Part shown: piece by piece, positions 1 through 10,734 of the stretch | Layout: the number at the start of each line of letters is the position of its first letter | How positions within the stretch are numbered: the stretch's first letter is position 1 | Made by a program: the position numbers and the translations under genes | The notes under the pieces: model-generated | What the model was told of the DNA's origin: nothing | The model's input: the letters and a program-made list of their open reading frames with translations, nothing else | Database searches by the model: none | Source of the DNA: Roseomonas fluvialis | Lineage (GTDB): Bacteria > Pseudomonadota > Alphaproteobacteria > Acetobacterales > Acetobacteraceae | NCBI RefSeq assembly: GCF_022846615.1 | Contig: NZ_AP025637.1 | Location: 4,303,001-4,367,000 of the forward strand | Reading direction: 5' to 3' | Length of the DNA: 64,000 bases

Positions 1-78
1 CGTCTGGGCGCCCCAAAGCTTGTCGGCGGGCACCTCGACCACCCCGAGGCTGTCGGTTTCCTGGCGCGTTGCGACCAT
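1..78 (-). CDS. fumC: Fumarate hydratase class II, N-terminal fragment (runs off the window)
   Basis: Only the first 26 codons are inside the window. They contain a TDS-x-G stretch followed by VEVPADKLWGAQT, the characteristic start of class II fumarases, which interconvert fumarate and malate in the TCA cycle. A strong Shine-Dalgarno (ggaaggag) lies 8 nt upstream of the ATG and fixes the start. Other members of the aspartase/fumarase superfamily begin similarly, but PADKLWGAQT fits FumC best. The gene is divergent from the hydratase that follows. Confidence 0.82.
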   Translation of the reverse strand, partial: MVATRQETDSLGVVEVPADKLWGAQT

Positions 79-250
79 GCGTGATGCTCCTTCCGGGGAG
101 GGGCCGAGCGTATCGTCGCCGCCGGAACGATACCAGTGAGTCGTGCCAACCGGCGGGGTCGCATTGATCCGCGCCGCCCGCTGCGCGAGCCTGTGTCCCG
201 GACCGGGCCCTGCCCGACCACCGTGACATCGCCCAGGGAAGGAACCGCCA

Positions 251-1024
251 ATGGCCTCCGACGCCGCCGAAGCCATCATCGAGGCGCGGCGCAGCCGCCG
301 GATCCTGGCACCACTCGGCAGGATCGCGCCCGCGACGCCGGAGGCCGGCTACGCGCTGCAGCGTGAGGTCGCGCTGCGCCTGGGCGGCCTGCCGCCGGCG
401 GGCTTCAAGATCGGTGCGACGACGAAGCAAATGCAGGCCTATCTGGGGCTGTCCGGGCCGGCGGGGGGCTTCGTGCCGAAGGCTGGGCTGAAGCGCACGC
501 CGGCCAGTGTGCGCCATGCCGACTACGTCGATCCGGGCATCGAGTGCGAGGTCGGGCTCCGGCTTGCGCGTGACATCCCGGCCGGGCCCTGCACGGCGGA
601 TGAGGCGGCGGATGCGGTCGGCGAGGTTTTCGCCGCCATGGAGATCGTCGATCGCCGCTATGGCGACCTCGCGGTGCTCGGCACGCCGACGCTCATCGCC
701 GACCAGGTCTTCCATGCGGGCGGCGTGCTGGGGCCGCCGGTGGCGGGGTGGCGGGCGCTCGGGCTCGACCTGGCGGCGACACGCGGGCGGATCAGCGTGG
801 ACGGCGAGGTGCGTGGCGAGGGCGTGGGGGCGGATCTGCTCGGGCATCCCTTCGCCGCGCTGGCCTGGCTGGCGGGGTCGGGCTGTGCGGCGGCGTTCGG
901 CGGGCTGCGCGCCGGACAGGTGGTGTTCCTGGGGTCGGTGACGCCGCCGATCTGGATCGACAGGCCCTGCCGCACGGCGGTGGACTTCGACACGCTTGGG
1001 CGGGTGGAGCTGGAGTTCACCTGA
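251..1024 (+). CDS. 2-keto-4-pentenoate hydratase / fumarylacetoacetate-hydrolase-family protein
   Basis: The 257-residue product has the usual length and layout of the MhpD-like hydratases, which add water to 2-hydroxypenta-2,4-dienoates in meta-cleavage of aromatic compounds. Visible family features are GFKIGATTK near residue 51, the acidic metal-binding pair in GIECEVGLRLARDI (about residue 98) and a C-terminal segment GQVVFLGSVTPP. A Shine-Dalgarno (agggaagga) precedes the ATG. No other meta-cleavage gene is adjacent, so the physiological substrate is unknown; decarboxylases of the same fold are an alternative. Confidence 0.8.
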   Translation: MASDAAEAIIEARRSRRILAPLGRIAPATPEAGYALQREVALRLGGLPPAGFKIGATTKQMQAYLGLSGPAGGFVPKAGLKRTPASVRHADYVDPGIECEVGLRLARDIPAGPCTADEAADAVGEVFAAMEIVDRRYGDLAVLGTPTLIADQVFHAGGVLGPPVAGWRALGLDLAATRGRISVDGEVRGEGVGADLLGHPFAALAWLAGSGCAAAFGGLRAGQVVFLGSVTPPIWIDRPCRTAVDFDTLGRVELEFT

Positions 1025-1139
1025 AGCGCGCCGCACCGGCGGATGCGTGGCGCCCCGGCGCGCGCATCAACCTGGTTCGCCGGCAGTGTCGCGTGGCCAG
1101 CGAGGCTGCCTGCGTCGTGATCGGGGCCGCACTTCCCGC

Positions 1140-2066
1140 ATGGCGGCGGACGCCCATCTGCGTGACATGACCGATGGCGCGAGGATCCAGGGCGGTGGCT
1201 TGCTGGCACAGGCCTGGGCCATACTGCGGCCGCCGGCGGTGGATGCGCTGTACGGGATGCTCGGCACGCGCGCCTTCACGGCGCAGGGGCTTTGGCTGAA
1301 CCTCGGCCATTGGCGCGAGGCGCGCAGCATCGAGGAGGCGTGCCCCGCGCTGGCGCTGCTGCTGGCCGAGGCCGCGGCGATCGGACCCGACGATACCGTC
1401 GTCGATGTCGGCTTCGGCTTCGCGGACCAGGACATGCTCTGGGCGAAGCGTTTCGCGCCGCGCCGCATCACCGGGCTGAACGTGACGCCGCTGCATGTGC
1501 GGCTGGGGCGGGTGCGGGTGCGGCGCGCGGGGCTTGGCGACACCATCGACCTGCGTGAGGGATCGGCGACTGCGATGCCGCTGCCCGATGAGTCCTGCGA
1601 CGTGGTGACCGCGCTGGAATGCGCCTTCCACTTCGACACGCGCGCGGATTTCCTGGCGGAGGCCTTCCGCGTGCTGCGGCCGGGCGGACGCATCGCGCTG
1701 GCCGACATCATTCCCGCGGCACAAGCGGGCGGCGCGCTGCGGCGGCGCTGGCAGGCCGCGTCCTGGCGCGCGCTCGCGCGGGCGCTGTCGATCTCCGATG
1801 CCAATGCCGACACACAGCAGACCTATGCCGCGCGCTTCGCCGCCGCCGGCTTCGACGCGGTGGAAGTGCGGTCGATCGGCGCGGAGGTCTTCCCAGGCTT
1901 CCACCAGGCGCTGCGGGAGGACGCCGCCTTCTTCGCGCGGCTGCCGGCCTCGGCGCGGATCGCGTACCGGCCGCTGCTGCGCTTCGAGGCCGGCGCCATC
2001 TACGCCGGCCTCGACTACGTGCTCGCGACGGCGCGCAAGCCTTTTGCCGACGGCCGCGCGACGTGA
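1140..2066 (+). CDS. Class I SAM-dependent methyltransferase
   Basis: This is a Rossmann-fold methyltransferase of the UbiE/tocopherol- and sterol-methyltransferase type. Motif I reads VVDVGFGFADQD (a variant of the usual GCGxG loop) and binds S-adenosylmethionine. LPDESCDVVTALECAFHF and FRVLRPGGRIALADI are the later motifs. The start is uncertain: ATG at 1140 and ATG at 1167 (MTDGARIQGGG) are both possible and neither has a clear ribosome-binding site. The acceptor substrate cannot be read from the sequence. The gene is convergent with the lipoprotein gene downstream, with a hairpin between them. Confidence 0.8.
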   Translation: MAADAHLRDMTDGARIQGGGLLAQAWAILRPPAVDALYGMLGTRAFTAQGLWLNLGHWREARSIEEACPALALLLAEAAAIGPDDTVVDVGFGFADQDMLWAKRFAPRRITGLNVTPLHVRLGRVRVRRAGLGDTIDLREGSATAMPLPDESCDVVTALECAFHFDTRADFLAEAFRVLRPGGRIALADIIPAAQAGGALRRRWQAASWRALARALSISDANADTQQTYAARFAAAGFDAVEVRSIGAEVFPGFHQALREDAAFFARLPASARIAYRPLLRFEAGAIYAGLDYVLATARKPFADGRAT

Positions 2067-2144
2067 TTCGTGGATCGGTCGCGCGGCCGCTCGCCTGGCG
2101 TTGATGTCGCGCGCAGTCGCCGTGCCGACGTTGCACGCATGTCG

Positions 2145-2164
2145 GTCGGCCCTTTCGGGCCGAC
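2145..2164. terminator. Perfect 8-bp hairpin between convergent genes
   Basis: GTCGGCCC and GGGCCGAC flank a 4-nt loop (tttc). The hairpin sits in the roughly 100-bp gap between the methyltransferase stop at 2066 and the lipoprotein stop at 2169, where a bidirectional terminator would be expected. There is no clean U-tract on either strand, so it may work with Rho or only stabilise the RNA ends. Confidence 0.5.
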
Positions 2165-2168
2165 GGTA

Positions 2169-2405
2169 TCAGTAGTAGCCGCGGCGCTGGCGCGGCGCGG
2201 TCAGCGCGCCGACCGCGGCACCGCCGGCGCCACCGATCGCGGCCCCCGCCAGCGGCGACCCGCCGGTGAGCGCGGCGATGCCCGCGCCACCCGCCGCACC
2301 GAGGCCACCGCCCACCAGCGCGCGCTGGCCCACGGGGTCGGAACAGGCCGCGACACCAAGGCCGAGCAGTGCGACGGCGGCGACGCGAATGGAAGTCCAG
2401 GACAT
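2169..2405 (-). CDS. Small glycine-zipper lipoprotein
   Basis: A 78-residue product begins with a hydrophobic signal ending in the lipobox LGVAAC, so the mature protein should be lipidated on Cys about 20 residues in. The rest is almost entirely GxxxG repeats (GGGLGAAGGAGIAAL, GGAGGAAVGAL), the glycine-zipper pattern of outer-membrane-associated lipoproteins. The ATG at 2405 is preceded by agaaggga and is preferred over the longer open frame starting at 2483, because only this start gives a signal peptide. The specific role is unknown. Confidence 0.75.
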   Translation of the reverse strand: MSWTSIRVAAVALLGLGVAACSDPVGQRALVGGGLGAAGGAGIAALTGGSPLAGAAIGGAGGAAVGALTAPRQRRGYY

Positions 2406-2509
2406 GCGCAATTCCCTTCTGCTGAGTCCGATGCGCGCAGCACAACCGGGGCGTGTGGCGGGCATCGGGCGAAAGCGGGGCAAGACCTGCCCCTGGAATC
2501 ACGAACGCT

Positions 2510-4696
<2,187 letters not shown>

Positions 4697-4737
4697 GGCG
4701 CCAAGATGGGGCGGCGGGGCGCCGCGCGCCAGCGGGG

Positions 4738-6174
4738 TCAGCCGCCCTCGGTCAGCGCCGCCAGGCGGTCCCGCTGAACCTTGCCGGTGACGGTGCGCGG
4801 CAGGGCGGGCACCACCACCACGCGGCGCGGAGCACGCAGGCCGAGCCTTGCCCGGCAGGAAGCCGCCAGCGCCGCCACGTCCACCGCACCCGGCGCGGTC
4901 TCCACCACGGCCAGGGCCGGGATGTCGCCGAGCGACGCCGACCGCATCGCGAAGGCCGCGCAATCCGCCACTCCCGGAAAACCCTGCGCGGCACGCTCGA
5001 TCTCGGCAGGGAAGATGTTGATGGTGCCCAGCATCATCATCTCGGCATCGCGGCCCACGAAGACCAGCGTGCCGTCGGCTTCGATGCGGCCACGGTCGCC
5101 GGGCTGGAACCAGCCATCGTGGAAGGCGCGGGCCTGCGCCTCGGGATCGTCCAGGTAGCCTTGCGCCATGCCCGGCGCCCGCACGCGGACCAACCCGGTC
5201 CCGCCCGGCGGCAGGTCGCGCCCGGCCTCGTCCACGATGCGCAGGTGCACCCCGTCGATCGGGCGGCCGACGCCGTCGGGATGCCGCGCATGGTCGGCAG
5301 GCCAGGCGATGGTCGCGGTACCGATCTCGGTGGTGGAATAGTTGACCACCAGGTTCGGCGTGACGGCGTCCATCACGCGCCGCCGCAGCGCCGGCGTGGC
5401 GGCGGCGCCGAACACCGCGATCGAAGTGCCGGAGGGCCAGGGATGCGCCCCGGGGCGTGCCTGCAGGTCGGCCAGCGCGGCGGCGCGTTCGGGCGGCAGC
5501 GTCACGCGGTCGATGCCCCACCTTGCGCAGGCCTCCGCGAGGTCGGGCAGCGCGGCGCAGTTCGCCAGCACCGTCGTGGCCCCCAGCGCGAGAAGGCCCA
5601 GGTGGTACTTCTTCGCGTTGTTGTGCTCGACCGGGATGGACCGGAAGAAGACCCGCCCCTCGCCGGCGCGGCGCGCCATCTGCGCCGCGAGGTCGGCTTC
5701 CGCGAGCGGGATCAGCTTGGGCTGGCCGGTGGTGCCCGAGCTGGCGAGCACGACCCGCCCGATGCGCCCCGGCGGGACCGGCGGCGGGGCGGCAGCATCC
5801 TGCGGCGCGAAGCGCAGCAGCGGCAGGCCCGGCAGCGCATCGGCGTCGTCCGCCGCCAGCAGCACCGCCACGCCCAGCCGCCGCGCGAGCGCCAGGCGCA
5901 TCGCGGGCGGATCGTGCGACGCCAGCGTGACCTGGTCGCAGCCCAGGAGGAGCAGCGCCAGCGCCGCGACGATGTGCGCCATGTCCTCGCGCAGGGTGAT
6001 GCCGACCATGTCGCCGGCACGGACCCCCTGGCCCCCCAGCCAGGCGGCGGCGGTGGCCACGCGGCGGTCCAGCGCCCCGAAGGCGACCGGCACACCGCGG
6101 TCGATGAAGGCGGCGCGGGCAGGTTCGCGCGCTGCCCAGTCGGCAAGGGCGGCGAGGAGCGGGCCGGGCGTCAT
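4738..6174 (-). CDS. AMP-forming acyl-CoA synthetase / ligase
   Basis: The 478-residue protein belongs to the ANL superfamily, which activates a carboxylate as acyl-AMP and transfers it to CoA or a carrier thiol. Signature motifs are the phosphate loop SSGTTGQPK (about residue 150), the A5 motif NYSTTEIG, the A7-A8 region [13 protein letters not shown]...FVGRDAEMM and the C-terminal A10 motif [11 protein letters not shown] with its catalytic lysine. It is shorter than typical fatty-acyl-CoA synthetases and closer to carboxylate-specific ligases. It ends 41 nt upstream of uvrB and may share its transcript. The substrate is unknown. Confidence 0.85.
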   Translation of the reverse strand: MTPGPLLAALADWAAREPARAAFIDRGVPVAFGALDRRVATAAAWLGGQGVRAGDMVGITLREDMAHIVAALALLLLGCDQVTLASHDPPAMRLALARRLGVAVLLAADDADALPGLPLLRFAPQDAAAPPPVPPGRIGRVVLASSGTTGQPKLIPLAEADLAAQMARRAGEGRVFFRSIPVEHNNAKKYHLGLLALGATTVLANCAALPDLAEACARWGIDRVTLPPERAAALADLQARPGAHPWPSGTSIAVFGAAATPALRRRVMDAVTPNLVVNYSTTEIGTATIAWPADHARHPDGVGRPIDGVHLRIVDEAGRDLPPGGTGLVRVRAPGMAQGYLDDPEAQARAFHDGWFQPGDRGRIEADGTLVFVGRDAEMMMLGTINIFPAEIERAAQGFPGVADCAAFAMRSASLGDIPALAVVETAPGAVDVAALAASCRARLGLRAPRRVVVVPALPRTVTGKVQRDRLAALTEGG

Positions 6175-6222
6175 GCGCCGAACATAGCCGCCCCGCCGGC
6201 CCGCTGTCCCAGCAGTCGCCGG

Positions 6223-6513
6223 TCAGCCGATCAGCACGGTGGGGCAGCCCGCCACGATGGTGCCGCCATGCGCGGTCGCATCGCCCATCCGTGCGGCGGG
6301 CTTGCCGCCGATCGTCACCTTGGCGCTGCCGGTCGCGATCGTGTCCGGCGGGCCGGTGCAGATGCATGTGTCGCCCATGCGCGCGGCCGGCAGGCCGCCG
6401 ATCAGCACGGTCGGCGCGCAGGGGCCCACGATCGGCCCGCCGACATGCGGCACGGGGCCGGGTTCGACCATGGGACAGACATGCATGTCCGACATGCGGG
6501 CGGCGGGCATCAT
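6223..6513 (-). CDS. PAAR-domain protein (type VI secretion spike tip)
   Basis: This 96-residue protein is rich in His, Cys and Gly, with repeated PAARMSD/PAARMGD elements at residues about 3, 48 and 73, the pattern of PAAR proteins that sharpen the VgrG spike and hold a metal ion with His and Cys. Each repeat is followed by a TVLIGG-like beta strand. The double ATG at 6513/6510 gives the start. It follows vgrG and an uncharacterised gene on the same strand, so all three probably form one spike cassette. No toxin domain is fused to it. Confidence 0.85.
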   Translation of the reverse strand: MMPAARMSDMHVCPMVEPGPVPHVGGPIVGPCAPTVLIGGLPAARMGDTCICTGPPDTIATGSAKVTIGGKPAARMGDATAHGGTIVAGCPTVLIG

Positions 6514-6529
6514 GGCGCGGCGCTCCCGG

Positions 6530-7096
6530 TCATCCGCCACCGCCGTCGGCGATGTTGCGCGCGCTCGCGACGAAGGCGGGGTGGCGCCCGGCGGCCTGTT
6601 CGGGGTCGGGGCGCAGCGCGGCCAGCAGCACCGCCGAGGCGACCGCCACGCCGCACATCTGCGGCGCGGGCGGGATCTCCGGGGCGTCCGCCGGGCCGAC
6701 GCTGCCGCCCGACCAGAACGCGCCGATCGCGGCCCAGGCCTCGGGGCTGCGCGCGCCGGCCGCTTGCGCGGCGGCCATCGCAGCGCGGCGGAGCTCCTCG
6801 GACGGCCGCCGGACCCAGGCATCGGTGGCCTGCAGTGCGGCCAGGTCGGCAGGCGTCGCCGCCGGGTCGGGCGCGCGGCGGGCGCACACGCAGGCCCACC
6901 AGACCGCCTCGCGCACGGGCAGCGCCTGGCCGAGGATGCGGATGGCGGCGATCCAGTGGCCATGCTGCTCCAGCGCGGCGAGCGCCTCGGGCACGGTGGC
7001 GAGGCCTTCGACCAGCGTTCGGCTGGGCGGGTCGACCTCGATGCGCGCCAGCACCTCCGGCAGCGCCATCGTCAACTTCCGGAGCGGCTGGGTCAT
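6530..7096 (-). CDS. Uncharacterised VgrG-linked protein (DUF6931-like)
   Basis: A 188-residue, mostly helical protein whose ATG overlaps the vgrG stop (ATGA), so it is translationally coupled to vgrG. It contains conserved-looking WIAAIRILGQALP and VWWACVCARR segments near the middle. I recognise it only as resembling small proteins found between vgrG and PAAR genes, for which I recall the label DUF6931; I could not check this. Position suggests a spike adaptor or chaperone, which is inference from context. Confidence 0.65.
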   Translation of the reverse strand: MTQPLRKLTMALPEVLARIEVDPPSRTLVEGLATVPEALAALEQHGHWIAAIRILGQALPVREAVWWACVCARRAPDPAATPADLAALQATDAWVRRPSEELRRAAMAAAQAAGARSPEAWAAIGAFWSGGSVGPADAPEIPPAPQMCGVAVASAVLLAALRPDPEQAAGRHPAFVASARNIADGGGG

Positions 7097-8889
7097 CCGA
7101 TCGTGATGGTCGCGCCATTGATCTTGACCAGGGCGACGGCCTTCAACTCGATCATCGTGCCCTCGATGGTCACGCCCCCCTGGTTGACCGTGAGCTTGCT
7201 GGCACCGACCTTGAGGACGATCTGCTGCGCCGCCTCGATCTCGACCCCGCCCATCGTCGCCTTGATCTTGAGGTTGCCCTGCTTGAGGGTCAGCGTATCG
7301 CTGTTGGCGATCTCGGTGATGCGGTCGCCCGTGCCGCCCAGGCCCACCTTGTGCGTCTCGGTGTCCACCACCTCGGTCAGCAGGGTCTTCGCCGCGCGGA
7401 TATAGACCTCCTCCTTGCCGTTCGCGTCGTCGAAGCGGAGCTGATTGTCGCGGACGGTCTTGATGCCGGATCGCGTGTGCTCGCCCGGCAGCGGGAAGGG
7501 AACCGTGTTCTTGCCGTTGTAGACGCGCCCGGTGACGATCGGCCGGTCGGGATCGCCTTCTAGGAACTCGACGATCACCTCGTCGCCGGTCTGCGGGATA
7601 TGCATCTGGCCATGGCCTTTGCCGGCCCAGCCTTGGGAGACGCGCACCCAGGCCGACCCGCTGTGCTCCCGGTCCCAGTGGAAGTCCAGCTTGACGCGGC
7701 CGAACTTGTCGATCTGGGGATTGTCGCCGCCGAACGTGACCTTGGCGGTCTGCGGGCCGTCCACCACCGGGCGCGGGGTGATCGCCTCGGGCCGGAAGGG
7801 CACGGCGAACGGGATGCAGGTGAAGGCGTTCTCGTAGAAGGGTGCGGTCCGCTCCTGCGCGCCCCAGTCTGCGTCGGTCCAATGGCTGTAGTCGCGGGCG
7901 CGGTGCGTGACGGCGGTGACCAGCACGTCGGACCCGGCGACCGTGGCCCTCCGCCCGGCGTCGAGGTGCGCGTTGATGCTGGCACCGCGGCACAGGTGGT
8001 GGCGCGCCTCCTCGCGCTCCATCGCGACGTCGGTCAGGTCGCGCCCGACAGGCACCAGGCCCATCACGCCCGACTGGCCCGACTTCTCGATGAAGGCCCC
8101 GACATAGTCGTAGCGTTCATGCGCGGTATTGAGCGCCTTGCCGCTGATCTTGGTCGGGCGCCGCTCCGCCGAGGCGACGAAGCTGAAGGGATCGAACTCG
8201 CGAAGGGACCACTGGCCCGATTGCACCGAGAAATCCTCCTCGACCGATATGAGGTTGGAGTCGTCGAGAACGGTGCGCTGGTCGGCATGAAGGTTGGCGT
8301 CAGCGACGATCAGGTTCGTCTGGTGCTTGTCGTGCTGGTGGAAGTAGAACCAGCCGTAGCGCTCCATGATGCGCGACAGGAAGGCGAGGTCGCTCTCGCG
8401 GTACTGGACGCAGAAATCGAGCTTCGTCGACCCGAAGCTTGTGGCGCGCATGACCGGCGTGGGGATGCCGTATTCGCCAGCCATCTTCATGACGATCTGC
8501 TGGAACGTGATGTCCTTGTGGATGCGCATGTTGGTGCGCAGCGACAGGAACCACAGCCGCGGCACGACCTCGGCCTCCCATTGCCATTCGTCGCGCGTCG
8601 CGTTCGTGAGCTCGGTGCGCACCAGCCGGCGGAGGTAGCCGCGGAACGGCCGCCGCCCATCCTCCGTGCCCGCGGCACCGAATTCCAGGGTCACCGCCGT
8701 CGACAGCAACGCCTTCACGTCTTCCATCGGCCTGTCGGTGACCATCCGGATCTTGAACAGGAAGGGCCGGGACAGCTCGTCCACCCCGTCGAGCTCGGTC
8801 AGCATGACCATGTCGACGCCGAGATCGGTGGTGATCTTCAGGAGACGGTTCGACTGGACGTACGAACGCGTCGTCGGGTCGTACACCAT
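7093..8889 (-). CDS. vgrG: Type VI secretion tip protein VgrG
   Basis: The 598-residue product has the full VgrG core. An N-terminal gp27-like part runs to about residue 380 (including the [21 protein letters not shown] segment typical of the family). A gp5-like OB domain follows ([24 protein letters not shown] region). The C-terminal beta-helix ends in repeats such as [12 protein letters not shown]. The ATG at 8889 is preceded by a G-rich cagggggcag site and gives the usual N-terminus. It lacks an obvious C-terminal toxin extension. No sheath or baseplate genes lie in this window, so this is an orphan spike locus. Confidence 0.93.
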   Translation of the reverse strand: [598 protein letters not shown]

Positions 8890-9042
8890 TCTGCCCCCTG
8901 GGACCGCTGGTCGGTTGTGCGACCCGCAGGCGGGCGACCATGTCTGAGGCAACGATACCGGCCGCCGGCAGCTAAACAAAATGTAATAAATGCTTCATTC
9001 CGGCTTCGGCCGAAACTACTTGCGGGGCCGACCCGTCGGGCC
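8890..9042. promoter_or_regulatory. AT-rich intergenic region upstream of vgrG
   Basis: Positions 8972-9000 (aaacaaaatgtaataaatg) are strikingly AT-rich for this genome and lie about 85-110 nt upstream of the vgrG start, so they are the likely promoter. Next to them, at 9001-9012, CGGC-TTCG-GCCG forms a small UUCG-type hairpin just past the stop of the hydrolase gene and may help to end its transcript. No confident -35/-10 pair can be assigned by eye. Confidence 0.35.
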
Positions 9043-9927
9043 TCAGCCCTTGCCCGCAAGCGCGGCCATGCGGGCGGCATCTGGCACCTGCCCTTCAAAC
9101 CACAGCGCCGCGCAGACCTGCGCCATGGCGTGGCCGTCATGGGCGATGCCTGGCGCAGTCTCGAGCCGCCAGTGGCAGGCGGTGCCGCGGCGCACGGCCT
9201 CGGCGCGCGCGAAGGCCAGCAGGTGCTTCGCGCGGGCGAAGCGGTGCGCGCCTTGCGCCAGCGCGGCCGGCAGGGACGGGACCGACGGGCCGGTGGTATC
9301 GAGGTCCGCCTCGCCGACCAGGATCGTGAGCGGCCAGGCAAGCCGCGCCTCGAGATCCGCATCGGTCAGGCCGAGCCCGCCGAGGCCCTCGGGGAAGGGG
9401 CGCAGCAGCGTGGGCAGCGTGTACCAGCCGGCATTCGCCGCCACCACGGCGCAGAAGGGCGAACGGTCGGTCAGCAATGCCATGCGCTGGGCGAATTCGG
9501 CGCCGGCGGAATGGCCGAACAGGAAGGCCTGGCGGCGCTTCGTGACGCCGGCGCGCTGCAGCAGCGCCAGCATCCGCGCCGGCACCTGGTAGGCCCAGCG
9601 GCGCGACGGCGTGACGTCTCCCGCCGCATTCACCACGCCGCCGTCATCGTAGGCGCGCTCGCCGGGATGGGTTTCGTGCGGGAAGGCGGGGGCCAGCACC
9701 AGTACGCAGTGGCGGTCGGCGGTGTCGATCCAGTGCTCCCGGTATTCCTCCCCGTTGCGCGCCATGCCGTGCATCGAGAACACGACCGGCCGGTCGGGCG
9801 TGTAGCCGGCCGGGCGGTAGGCATGCAGCCAGACGGGGTGCTGCGCGTCGTGGATCGCGTCCAGGACCGGGACGCTGATGCGACCCGGCGCGGCGAAGGC
9901 GCGGGCGAGGGCCTCGACCTCGGTCAT
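9043..9927 (-). CDS. Alpha/beta hydrolase (PHB-depolymerase/esterase-like)
   Basis: The 294-residue product shows an oxyanion-hole region VVFSMHGMARNG (about residue 48), the nucleophile elbow GHSAGAEF (about residue 140), a DADLEAR...LVGEADLDT strand carrying a likely catalytic Asp, and a C-terminal His in GIAHDGHAMA. There is no signal peptide, so it is probably cytoplasmic. It lies upstream of vgrG on the same strand but is separated from it by an AT-rich promoter-like gap. It is therefore most likely an independent gene rather than a type VI effector, although the latter cannot be excluded. Confidence 0.75.
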   Translation of the reverse strand: MTEVEALARAFAAPGRISVPVLDAIHDAQHPVWLHAYRPAGYTPDRPVVFSMHGMARNGEEYREHWIDTADRHCVLVLAPAFPHETHPGERAYDDGGVVNAAGDVTPSRRWAYQVPARMLALLQRAGVTKRRQAFLFGHSAGAEFAQRMALLTDRSPFCAVVAANAGWYTLPTLLRPFPEGLGGLGLTDADLEARLAWPLTILVGEADLDTTGPSVPSLPAALAQGAHRFARAKHLLAFARAEAVRRGTACHWRLETAPGIAHDGHAMAQVCAALWFEGQVPDAARMAALAGKG

Positions 9928-10076
9928 GGCGCGACGGCGCCGGCGTGGCCGGGGGCACGGAGCGGGCGCGGGCGGACCAGACGGGGCACTGGCAGCATCA
10001 TGTCGGGGAGTGTGTCGCCTTGTCGCGGCCCGGGCGCAAGCGTGCCAGGATCATTGGCCGAATCCCGAGGTGATTG

Positions 10077-10433
10077 ATGCGTTCCGCCTGCCTGATCCTG
10101 ACCCTGTGCCTGCTGGCGCTGCCGATCGCCCCGCTGCAGGCGGCCGAACGCCGCTGCGGCTGGCTGCACAACCCCTCCCCCGGCAATTACTGGCTGACTG
10201 ACCGGCAGGGCGAGTGGATCATGTCGACGCAGGGCGCGCGCGCGACCCCGGGCATGGAACGCGTGCGGGGCATGACCGAGCGCGAATGGGTCCGCACGCA
10301 CGGCTACTATGGGTATGGCTGCGCCTGCGTGGTGATGGACGCGGATGCCAACCGCGAAGCGGTGCGCATCCATTCGGCCGAGCAGTTGCCGCTGGCGCGC
10401 TGCCGGAACGACCGGTCGCTGCCGCGCCCCTGA
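10077..10433 (+). CDS. Secreted small protein, DUF4087-like
   Basis: The 118-residue product has an N-terminal Sec signal (hydrophobic LILTLCLLALPIAPLQA, cleavage expected after QAA). A mature domain follows with RRCGWLHNPSPGNYWLTDRQGEW near its start and a C-terminal YGYGCACVVMDAD segment, the pattern I associate with DUF4087 periplasmic proteins. A gaggtg site precedes the ATG at 10077; an in-frame TTG sits one codon upstream. Four cysteines in the mature part suggest disulfides. Function is unknown. Confidence 0.7.
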   Translation: MRSACLILTLCLLALPIAPLQAAERRCGWLHNPSPGNYWLTDRQGEWIMSTQGARATPGMERVRGMTEREWVRTHGYYGYGCACVVMDADANREAVRIHSAEQLPLARCRNDRSLPRP

Positions 10434-10558
10434 CACGCGCGCCGGGCCGGCGCGGTCTGAGGGCCGCGCCGTGCATGGCTGGGGACCATGTGCTCGGCCC
10501 GCACGCCCGGCGGCACGCCGCACGGCGATGCCCGCAAGGGGCGCGCGGACGGCGGGGA

Positions 10559-10633
10559 TGGTGCCGGGTGAGGGATTTGAACCCCCGACCTTCTGATTAC
10601 AAATCAGCTGCACTACCACTGTGCTAACCCGGC
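10559..10633 (-). tRNA. tRNA-Thr (anticodon TGT)
   Basis: On the minus strand a complete cloverleaf is visible. It has a perfect 7-bp acceptor stem GCCGGGT/ACCCGGC with discriminator A and an encoded CCA, a D stem GCAC/GTGC, anticodon loop TTTGTAA reading ACA codons, and a T arm with loop TTCAAAT. The anticodon stem has a G-A mismatch at its outermost pair (27-43), which is tolerated in functional tRNAs. It stands alone between the DUF4087-like gene and tonB. Confidence 0.95.
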
Positions 10634-10734
10634 CCTGCGCTTTGGTGTAGCAGAGCGACCTTCCGCGGCAACCCGATGATCGCTTCGATTCGGCAGGGCC
10701 GCCCCCATCTCCCGAGGGCTCCCCGGACCCATCG

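Noticed and set aside
9043-9927. Alpha/beta hydrolase as a type VI lipase effector
   Set aside because: Its features fit a generic esterase, and it is separated from vgrG by an AT-rich promoter-like gap. The idea is kept only as a remark.
5119-10077. Very long plus-strand frames (814 and 825 codons) opposite the ligase, T6SS genes and hydrolase
   Set aside because: They cross several genes with recognised motifs on the minus strand, have no domain of their own and no ribosome-binding site.
10559-10633. tRNA pseudogene because of the G-A mismatch at 27-43
   Set aside because: All other stems, the invariant loop bases and the encoded CCA are intact, so it is scored as functional.
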